A DNA stretch of 11,182 nucleotides, taken from NCBI GenBank assembly GCA_036939975.1, contig JALLPB010001107.1:1-11182 (forward strand). Direction: 5' to 3'. The notes below the pieces were generated by a model, which saw only the letters and a list, made by a program, of their open reading frames with translations, was not told where the DNA came from and did no database searches. The number at the start of each line of letters is the position of its first letter. Within the stretch, counting starts at the first letter, position 1. Made by a program: the position numbers and the translations under genes. Positions 1-6,458 of the stretch are shown here, piece by piece. The DNA comes from Cyclostephanos tholiformis. Taxonomy: Eukaryota > Bacillariophyta > Thalassiosirophyceae > Thalassiosirales > Thalassiosiraceae.

Positions 1-1191
1 AGGATCTGTAGATCAAATTAATTTTGCCAGATCAATATTTGGTCGTTCAGAGGATTGGTACCATGGAGGCGGCAAACAAAACCAACTAATTTTTATAGAG
101 GTTAATGCATCAGTAAGATGGGTGTTTGAGATTGAGATATTGAAGTCAGCACTATCAGAGAAGTGATTTTCTTATTTTAGATTGGCTACTATATTGACCT
201 TCTCCCACCCAAGTAAAAGTGACAGGAGTATCTGGAGTTTCCACACTGATAGTGTTGTGCAATCGTGCTAAACAAGAACCAAGGTAGCGATCATGGGTGG
301 GGGAAGAAGAAATTTTACTCATCATTGAACTAACCTCTCAAGTTGTCTTGCTTTATCAAGAAGAGTAGTAATTTCCTCGAAAAGGAATACAGAGTGCCTT
401 ATTGTTTCATTGAGCTTGGCAGTCACATAGCAAGTTGCAGCATTGTGACCGGACACATAGGTGAAGTCATCACCAATATCTTGTACTGGAATATTTGCAC
501 AAATAACAACCTCAATGTGTTGTATCATTGCTGTGAGTTCAACCTGTGGGTGAGTGGAACAATCTCAGGGTCTGGGAGGGGGGTGTCAATTGTACACCTC
601 CACTTTAGGTGGATCCACAGTGCTAACTGTTTGGGGTGGGTTGCTTGAAGATATTCACGAATTTGGTAGATGCAACTCTCTCAAAGAGTAGCATTAACCT
701 CAGCTGTTCTTAGTTCTTAGGTGGTTCCTACCGTCTACACCAATGTCTAATCCGATACATAGATGGTCAAACTTGATGGATGCATCATTCTTACACTAAC
801 CAAATCTTAGAAAGGAGGAGAAGGTGTTGCTCAGAGGCTTCAAGTTTTGCCTGTAAATAAATGAGATGAGCTTGCCAAAGAGCAACAAGAGATTCCTCCA
901 TCGATGTTTAAAGATGTGTGGCATCAAGAGTGTGAGAGGGTAGCACCATACTACAACATATGGGCTTATTACGTAGAGTTGGGGCTACTCAGTCAGACAA
1001 ACCTCTCTCCCTTCTGACTATGCACTCACTTACCTACCTGAGTATACAATATGTAAGTACTATAGTGCTTTAAGTACTACTTCCTACATAAGTACATGCG
1101 GGCATGTCGGCAGCTGATGAAAACAACATAACATTATTGGGGCCCAAAATGGGGCAATGTCACTAAATGTTAGCTTGACATTTAAGACGTG
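1..1191. other. Gene-poor, repeat-like flank
   Basis: I see no convincing gene here; all frames are frequently stopped. The longest ATG-started reading on the minus strand (322-528, 68 codons) has a plausible residue mix but no family I recognise, and the plus-strand frame over the same bases is also open. Together with the transposase remnant just beyond it, the stretch reads as decayed repeat DNA. Small structures inside it are listed separately. Confidence 0.5.
1054..1095. repeat. Three spaced TAAGTAC motifs with an embedded palindrome
   Basis: The heptamer taagtac occurs at 1054-1060, 1071-1077 and 1089-1095, at 17-18 bp spacing. The first copy overlaps a near-palindrome, agtactatagtgct (1056-1069, 12 of 14 positions symmetric around ctatag). 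It may be an element-end structure or a protein-binding cluster. Nothing else identifies it. Confidence 0.4.
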
Positions 1192-1246
1192 TCACCAACA
1201 TGTCATACCAACACAACATTGTGGGCCCAAAATTGGCCAACATGAC
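1124..1246. repeat. Diverged ~38-bp tandem repeat at the 3' end of the transposase remnant
   Basis: Two related blocks lie about 84 bp apart. Copy one (1124-1161) contains caacataacattattggggc followed by ccaaaatggggcaatgtc. Copy two (1208-1246) contains ccaacacaacattgtgggc followed by ccaaaattggccaacatgac. The core ACATT-TGGGCCCAAAAT-GG-CAA is shared, with substitutions and a one-base length change. Copy two overlaps the end of the transposase reading frame, so the duplication may have helped to break that frame. Confidence 0.55.
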
Positions 1247-1947
1247 GTCCGACAAACCCAACTTAGCTTCAAGCCATAACATTTTTTGTAGCCAGTGTAG
1301 ACCAACCTCTGCACCACATCTCCAAGAGGCCTGAGTGGAGCACTATCATAGTCACCATCTGAACCCAACATTGGCCGACTGATACGATTGATAGAGAAGT
1401 CAATGAATCCAAAAATTGACCAAGGGAGGAATGACAGACCCTGGCATTCAACAGCAGTGCCATAGTGAAAATGGTGAAGACTCGTCTTTTGGACGAACTT
1501 ATTAATTGCCCTCAACTTTTCATGAGAGATAGTCCTGTTGTACCTCTTGTCGAGATACTCAAGTAGTATCCATGGATACCCAAAACTCCACCATGTTGCG
1601 CTGCCACCAAAAATAAGTTTGCACAGTGCTGTATTACCATAGCCAAACTTTACCTTACTCATCATAAAGAGAAATAGCTCCCCAGGATCAAAGTTATAAT
1701 TCCTAAATCCTGTAAATACACTGATATATCCATGGTTCTGAGCTGCCAACTCAGCTAGACTAAATCGATCGTAGATCCAATAGAGCTGCTCCTTCCGGAA
1801 CAATGTAAAGAAGAAGCATTCCTGAGAAGTCAAACTATCAAACCGAAAATTGTGTTTAGGGAGGAAGTTGATACGGACTCTGGATATCATGATACAAATG
1901 ATGTAGAAGACCCTCCATAGATGACAGACTTGGACAAAGTACGTCAA
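1192..1947 (-). mobile_element. Degenerate DDE-type transposase (5' half and part of the catalytic domain)
   Basis: This 251-codon open frame begins at a non-ATG codon after a stop; the first internal ATG is codon 20, so the true 5' end is missing or mutated. It resembles DDE transposase-like repeats common in diatom and other algal genomes (PIF/Harbinger or IS5-like in my judgement). The pattern is an FRKEQLYWIYDRF block (residues 50-62), FDPGELFLFMMSKVKFGYGN (86-105), LIFGGSATWWSFGYPWILLE (111-130), YLDKRYNRTISHEKL (131-145), then IFGFID (178-183), where D183 is the likely first catalytic aspartate, and YTGYKKCYGLK (217-227). The second Asp and the Glu are absent. After about codon 230 the conserved-looking reading (NFGPT followed by an Asp) continues in another frame, which suggests a frameshift. 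Treat it as a dead transposon fragment. The transposase call is from recalled consensus; the precise superfamily is uncertain. Confidence 0.6.
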
Positions 1948-2331
1948 CAGAATGAGACGAATCAGAGCCTGAGCAACTTGCCCATTATTCCCCCCTCTTC
2001 TGTTCCATTTCCACTATTGCCATCATCCCCCCACACCCTATATATTGCACCATGTTTTTGATAAATGGAGAGGGTGAATACAGGGAGAATTGCCTGCATC
2101 GTTGACCAAGCGAAGTGGCACACGATAGCAAATAAACTTTGCAAAAAATCGCAAAAACCAACCTCAGCATGACTGAGGTGAAAACTGCAACTGTGGGAGC
2201 TTGCCTGACGTAAGTGCGGCACCTGCAGCCAGTGAGCTGGCATTGCCTAGGAGTCCATCCCATTGCTGATGATGATCAGGTGTTGCCACGAAAGCTTTTT
2301 TATTTTTTTTTGTTTGTTTTGCTCTAAAATT
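1948..2331. other. Non-coding stretch between two mobile elements
   Basis: No reading frame here looks like a gene; overlapping short frames are open on the minus strand in several phases without coding character. The stretch contains a small hairpin (acctcag/ctgaggt around catga, 2161-2179) and a T-rich tract (about 2296-2320) just outside the left end of the inverted-repeat element. Confidence 0.5.
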
Positions 2332-2364
2332 TTTGTGGATACGAGTGAAAAACCAGTTCTCATG
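2332..2364 (+). repeat. Left terminal inverted repeat
   Basis: The inner 20 bp (2345-2364) are an exact reverse complement of 3284-3303; the outer 13 bp match 9 of 13. Confidence 0.7.
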
Positions 2365-2814
2365 TAACAAAAATGGCATTTTTACACACTCGACTCACTC
2401 CAAAGAGCCCAGTGAAAGTCACTTAGGATATATAGGCCATGAGGCATCATATCCCCGCTCGCTTTGTTCAGGGTGCATTCCCTTGTCCCTTTTTGTCTTG
2501 TGTGAAGTTGGGCATTCGGAGTAAGTAGATGCCAAAAATTGCCTGTTCCAGATTTCACGGCACACCTAACAAAAATGATCAAAATGCTAGCAAAAAAGCT
2601 TACACAATCTCATATTCACCTATCGCAAAATCCGACAAGATGATGTATGCCGCTCCCCATCCGCCTAGTCACTGATGCCGCCCACTCCTTCCATCCCCAA
2701 CGACGAGCGCAACCCCACCGCCACCGCCGCTGCATCACAACGACATGATGATGAGCCGGCGGCCCCGCTGGGCAGCTTGATGCAATGATTTGATGATGAT
2801 TGGGGCAACTCAAC

Positions 2815-2902
2815 GTGATGACGTGATGACGTGATGACGTGATGATGTGATGATGTGATGATGTGATGATGTGATGATGCGATGATGCGACGACGTGACA
2901 AC
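2815..2902 (+). repeat. Octanucleotide minisatellite, 11 units (GTGATGAC/GTGATGAT)
   Basis: Eleven consecutive 8-bp units can be read in register: three gtgatgac, five gtgatgat, then gcgatgat, gcgacgac and gtgacaac. Variant units are ordered in blocks and the last ones are the most diverged, which is typical of an array grown by slippage and decaying at one edge. The long His/Ser-rich minus-strand frames over this array are a by-product of the repeat, not a gene. Confidence 0.9.
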
Positions 2903-3283
2903 AAGCTGGCAGCAACCCTAGAGCGGAGCGATGTGACGACGTGCTGGGGGGACGCGGCAACGCTGGGTCAGAGCATTGCAACGACGCATTGAGGCAACGA
3001 GTTAATGATGCGAGGCAATGCAGCAATGCTAGGTCTGTTGATGGGCCCCCCCTCTCAGCTCTAGCCAGAGACCCATCGATTAAGGTTTTTTCTAACTTTC
3101 TCCGAAAGGGGTAGTTTCTGCCACCACTGCAAATACCATTGGATGGCAAAAAAAAGTATATCAGCATGGAGCTGAGACCTTACACTATTATGTATGCATT
3201 TTGTATCAATTGGATTGGCATGGCGGCGGAGCTATTGGGGCTACAAAATCATACAGTGAGAGGTGGGCCAAAAAAGGGCCTGC

Positions 3284-3316
3284 CATGAGAACTGGTTTTT
3301 CACTTGTATGTACAAA
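3284..3316 (-). repeat. Right terminal inverted repeat
   Basis: This is the reverse complement of the left arm (20 exact bases at 3284-3303, then a weaker outer match). It lies immediately beside the decayed chitin-binding copy. Confidence 0.7.
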
Positions 3317-3325
3317 TAGACCAAT

Positions 3326-3640
3326 CAGATGATATTCATTAGTGAATAATTGGGTAGATCAACTAATAGTATTGGAAGGCTGAGCCATGGGTCGGCAAAT
3401 GTTGGGCATGGTAACAGTGGAATGATTTTCTCTGATGGAAAATTTGTGATGACACATACAGACACCGAATCGGCATAATTACATGACTGATGGTGGAATC
3501 ATGTAGGAGTCCAGTCCATCGGCACAAACTTCTCTCTTTGGACAGGTCTCCCATTTTTGCAATGCATGTACTTTTGCATTCGTTGAAGGTTACGTAACCA
3601 TACGACACCTCTTCACATAATATGTTTAAGGGACATGACA
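3326..3640 (-). pseudogene. Decayed partial copy of the CBM14 chitin-binding gene at 3870-6011
   Basis: On the minus strand this stretch parallels about 4037-4385 of the intact gene, i.e. its second chitin-binding domain and the following linker. At DNA level, gacaccgaatcggcataatt (near 3461) matches gacactgaatcggcaacatt (near 4220), and attggaaggc occurs at 3370 and 4083. The translation keeps GYVTFNECK (intact: GYVPFNGCK) and the first C-x12-C spacing. A one-base deletion then shifts the frame, and the intact CNVADSVSGC appears as CNYADSVSVC in another phase. The shifts and the absence of a signal peptide, catalytic domain and start make it non-functional. It has the same orientation as the parent gene and lies downstream of it, consistent with a tandem duplicate that has mostly been lost or was interrupted by the adjoining inverted-repeat element. 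Confidence 0.75.
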
Positions 3641-3869
3641 GTGCGGTATTCGGAGATGATGTCTGTGCTGATTTGAGAGGAGCGCTGTCATATAGTTGCA
3701 GTAGATTTTAGGAGCCAACATTGTATTGAGAAGTATTTACAAGTCTACTCTGACATGGGATTTAAGGAATGTCTTTCCTTGCAGCCTGTCTATTTATGCG
3801 CACTTGTTATCACGCCAAAATAGTAATGTTTCTGCAAACAGATCCAGTAATGCCATGACATCATATATG
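3641..3869. other. Downstream flank of the chitin-binding gene
   Basis: No gene is visible here. It presumably holds the 3' untranslated region and polyadenylation site of the minus-strand gene at 3870-6011, perhaps with further eroded duplicate sequence next to the pseudogene. Confidence 0.4.
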
Positions 3870-6011
3870 TCATATCAATAGATTCAATGCAGCTATACCA
3901 AAGGCGCAGGCGAACGAACACCAGCTCCTCTCGGCACCATTATCTCCCAATAACACCAAACTGCCGGGAAGTTGATCTGGGTTCAGTTGATCGCCATTCC
4001 CTTCCGATGGGGTCAATATGAGTGGAATGGCGGCCGGATCAGACGACATAAGTGAATATGTGGGCAGATTTGATTCATCAACATTGGAAGGCAAAATTCC
4101 GGGCATACTTTCGATTGGACGTGGTGATAGTGGAATGAACTCCTCCCACGGAAGGCTTGTTGGAAATTTTATAGGTGCCACTGTAGGTATCGTTGTATCA
4201 ATGAGTGCGACGCATCCAGACACTGAATCGGCAACATTACACTGACGGATGTCAGAATCGAATAATAGTCCAACGGGACAACTTTCTTTTTTGACAGGGC
4301 TCCCATTATGGCACTGGATGAATTCCTTGCATCCGTTGAAGGGTACGTACCCCGACGACATCCCTTCGCATATATCGTATGGCAGAATGATAGGCTGTGA
4401 TATTTCTCCCGATATAGGAGGCTCGGTCAACGAAACAGGAGAACCAATGGGCATTGATACAGGAGATTCAACGAAAGTCCTTGATGATGAAGGCATCGTT
4501 GAGAAATTGTCAGTTAGCAGTGATGATGAAATGAAGCTTGGTGAAGTGGTGTCGATTGATAAATTGTCAGGCAGCGACGATGACATAAATGGTTGTGAAG
4601 TGATGTCTGGTAAAAAGAATCCAGTATTTTTCTTTGTGGGCACGAACGTGGGTTGTTCTGGATCAATAAGAATGGCACCAATTGCAAATACGTCGTTGAC
4701 AATAGTGTAGAAATTTGCTTTCCGTTCGTTTGCAAAGCGAACCTCAAGATCGGAGCACTCATCTGTACGACAGCCTCGGTAGAGAATTTTTATGACATCG
4801 TCAATAAATGAATCGTCATTCATTCCGCCACTGAAAAAATCCTTCAATCTGTCTTCGTAATCCCATTCAGTATCGTTATATCTCTGCACCCTTTCCGACC
4901 ACTCAAAAAAAGCAGTAGTCCAGCGAAGTTCATCTGTTACCGAGCTGGCACAGGTAGCTTCCGGATCAATACAAAAATCGATATCAGGATACAGACTGCT
5001 GCGACCTTCTTTAGCGGCTCGAGCGCCCAGAAAATAATTAAGCTTGCCGATGTTGCAACTACCACGAGTTCGCAAAGCTCCACGTCCCCAATAGCAGCAT
5101 CCTTCAACATCTATCCTACCAGCAGTATTGGAATACGGAGTTCCTTTGTTTTCAGTTCCAGTGTTTGTGTCCCAAAATCCTGAGTAGGAGTCTGGGCCAG
5201 ACCCAGGCCGACACGCCAAAGGAGGCGGAGCCCGCACCGTATTTGCAGCATCTACTGCAGTGATTTCCATGTTTGCATCAACTATGCACGAATATACTCC
5301 ACACGTTTCGTCCTGATAAGATCTCCCCTCTTGACCACAAGAGTTGCTAATTGCATATCTACCTGCAACTTGTTGCCAATTCAGCTCATCACATGTGTCG
5401 TCCTGCACTGCCTCTACCATGCAATTTGCCAAGAACGCCGAGAGATTCACTAAGCCTAATAAGTATTTCTCTCTATCCGTATCCCATAGCATGAATTGAA
5501 AGTCTGCACCAAATCCATCGACGCTCATAATTCTTAAGCTCCGATAAAAGTATTCGAAGGTGTATCGAACAGACGGATAAGTCGTGCGGTCGGCGTTGTA
5601 CGATTTAAGCACGAATTCTTCAATGAGATCTTTTTTACTCATGACCACACTCAACGCTGACACTTGAGATAAGGTCGGAGATTCAGATGGAGATTTTGTT
5701 GGATCGACGGTTGTTGGTTTGAAGGTTGGAACGCACGTTGGCTCAACGCATCGTACATCAGCTGCGTAATTGCATGCCCCTAAACTGACGTCGAATACAA
5801 GACCTTCACTGCAACTTAGAGTACTCGTTATTGTTCCATCTTTGCATGTGTAAAAATGCTTGCACTCAGTCAATGGAACCGGCACACTGACATCGCCCAC
5901 GCAATATCCGTCGCGTCCATCTGGGCATTCGACAGACACAGCACATGTACGAAAGAGTACAAGGCCGACTATCGTCCTTAATGAGTATCTGCAAACTTGA
6001 TGACGTCGCAT
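3870..6011 (-). CDS. Secreted GH19-like chitinase-family protein with two CBM14 domains
   Basis: Single-exon gene of 713 residues, probably acting on or binding chitin at the cell surface. The start ATG is at 6011, and residues 11-28 form a hydrophobic signal-peptide segment. The N-terminal CBM14 (peritrophin-A) domain has C37-x12-C50-x5-C56-x10-C67-x12-C80-x7-C88. A Pro/Thr linker (89-119) follows. The central region (about 120-445) resembles the GH19-like domain of centric-diatom chitinase-like proteins: FLANCMVEAVQDDTCDELNW (193-212), SNSCGQEGRSYQDETC (222-237), DVEGCCYWGRGALRTRGSCN (301-320) and YPDIDFC (341-347). E200 may correspond to the GH19 catalytic glutamate. A Ser/Thr/Pro linker (450-545) leads to a second CBM14 (C548-x12-C561-x5-C567-x10-C578-x12-C591-x8-C600), another linker and a hydrophobic tail (697-713) that could be a GPI signal. 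In the GRG motif an Arg (R314) sits where I recall a Gln, so activity is uncertain; a structural chitin-binding role is possible. It is transcribed divergently from the SP-RING gene. Confidence 0.8.
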   Translation of the reverse strand: MRRHQVCRYSLRTIVGLVLFRTCAVSVECPDGRDGYCVGDVSVPVPLTECKHFYTCKDGTITSTLSCSEGLVFDVSLGACNYAADVRCVEPTCVPTFKPTTVDPTKSPSESPTLSQVSALSVVMSKKDLIEEFVLKSYNADRTTYPSVRYTFEYFYRSLRIMSVDGFGADFQFMLWDTDREKYLLGLVNLSAFLANCMVEAVQDDTCDELNWQQVAGRYAISNSCGQEGRSYQDETCGVYSCIVDANMEITAVDAANTVRAPPPLACRPGSGPDSYSGFWDTNTGTENKGTPYSNTAGRIDVEGCCYWGRGALRTRGSCNIGKLNYFLGARAAKEGRSSLYPDIDFCIDPEATCASSVTDELRWTTAFFEWSERVQRYNDTEWDYEDRLKDFFSGGMNDDSFIDDVIKILYRGCRTDECSDLEVRFANERKANFYTIVNDVFAIGAILIDPEQPTFVPTKKNTGFFLPDITSQPFMSSSLPDNLSIDTTSPSFISSSLLTDNFSTMPSSSRTFVESPVSMPIGSPVSLTEPPISGEISQPIILPYDICEGMSSGYVPFNGCKEFIQCHNGSPVKKESCPVGLLFDSDIRQCNVADSVSGCVALIDTTIPTVAPIKFPTSLPWEEFIPLSPRPIESMPGILPSNVDESNLPTYSLMSSDPAAIPLILTPSEGNGDQLNPDQLPGSLVLLGDNGAERSWCSFACAFGIAALNLLI

Positions 6012-6287
6012 CTCCTTACGCTCAATGACACCGATTTGTGGTCGATTTTCACCCGAAAGAACCTCGTGGATTTGCCTAGGGTAGTAGAAGATTGCATTCG
6101 TGCGGTTGGCGGTGTCGCTGGCGGGACGAGGGGCGTATTTGTTGAGGCGCTACTAGCACACTCTGGCGGCAGTGTGAACGCGCCGTCGGCAATCTCCTCA
6201 CCAAAGGCTTCGTCGATACATTATGGATACCTCGCGGTTGACTTATTTCTTAATGATATCAGCAACCAGCGCGACGGCAACACATAG
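6000..6287 (+). CDS. Doubtful small reading frame in the divergent promoter region
   Basis: An ATG at 6000 opens 95 codons that start inside the first codons of the opposite-strand chitin-binding gene and end at 6287. I recognise no family. The same DNA is also open on the minus strand from just after a stop near 6226 to about 5972, with GCC/GAC/GGC-type codons that look equally coding-like, so the strand is undecided. It could be a small gene, an unrecognised upstream exon of either neighbour, or a G+C-rich promoter that happens to lack stops. Kept only because this piece is more G+C-rich than its flanks. Confidence 0.15.
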   Translation: MTSHLLTLNDTDLWSIFTRKNLVDLPRVVEDCIRAVGGVAGGTRGVFVEALLAHSGGSVNAPSAISSPKASSIHYGYLAVDLFLNDISNQRDGNT

Positions 6288-6340
6288 GAGGCTAAGTAAC
6301 GGGGCTGCTTTGCTGGTGGTATGGTAGTAACATAACATGC

Positions 6341-6360
6341 GTATCGTGTGTAGACGATAC
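6341..6360. promoter_or_regulatory. Inverted repeat gtatcgt/acgatac in the divergent promoter
   Basis: A perfect 7-bp stem (6341-6347 with 6354-6360) around a 6-base loop. It may be a dimeric factor site or an RNA hairpin in a leader; no specific factor is suggested. Confidence 0.35.
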
Positions 6361-6374
6361 TCAGCCTCGCGCCA

Positions 6375-6386
6375 TTTGGCGCCAAA
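6375..6386. promoter_or_regulatory. Perfect E2F/DP-type palindrome TTTGGCGCCAAA
   Basis: The 12-bp palindrome tttggcgccaaa matches the E2F/DP consensus TTTSSCGC on both strands. It lies 72 bp before the SP-RING ATG and about 364 bp before the chitin-binding ATG. E2F/DP sites drive G1/S transcription in plants, animals and algae; cell-cycle control of one or both genes here is inference from the site alone. Confidence 0.45.
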
Positions 6387-6458
6387 AATCCGCTTCGTAA
6401 ATAATAATATTAGTAACAACATACATTAATCTCGAGGAAACCACATCATAACAATATT

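Larger units (their letters stand above)
2332..3316. mobile_element. ~985-bp non-autonomous element with terminal inverted repeats
   Basis: The 20-mer gtgaaaaaccagttctcatg (2345-2364) has its exact reverse complement at 3284-3303. The match continues outward to about 2332 and 3316 with four mismatches, giving inverted repeats of roughly 33 bp. The match stops sharply on the inner side of both arms, as expected for true terminal repeats. The interior has no transposase-like frame and is dominated by a GATG-rich octamer array, so the element would be non-autonomous (MITE-like or an internally deleted DNA transposon). I could not see a convincing target-site duplication, so the outer limits are approximate and the superfamily is unknown. 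The right arm ends about 10 bp before the decayed chitin-binding copy begins. Confidence 0.65.
6012..6458. promoter_or_regulatory. Divergent promoter region, chitin-binding gene and SP-RING gene
   Basis: 447 bp separate the two opposed ATGs, so this interval must hold the promoters and 5' untranslated regions of both genes. Visible structures are a G+C-rich half near the chitin-binding gene, a 7-bp-stem hairpin at 6341-6360, an E2F-type palindrome at 6375-6386 and an A+T-rich leader (about 6397-6458) before the SP-RING start. Confidence 0.55.

Noticed and set aside
322..648. Opposed frames of 68 (-) and 101 (+) codons as possible genes
   Set aside because: Neither shows a recognisable motif, they overlap on opposite strands, and the surroundings are decayed repeat DNA.
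2764..2902. CRISPR-like array
   Set aside because: The 8-bp units are contiguous with no spacers, and the DNA is eukaryotic in gene structure; this is a minisatellite.
2616..3167. A 183-codon minus-strand frame rich in His/Ser (and a shorter companion frame)
   Set aside because: The His/Ser runs are the translation of the GTGATGAC/GTGATGAT array in another phase; there is no conserved domain, and it lies inside the inverted-repeat element.
4018..4710. Two plus-strand frames of 75 and 153 codons
   Set aside because: They are the antisense of the C-terminal linker and second CBM14 domain of the minus-strand gene, whose cysteine pattern proves the coding strand.
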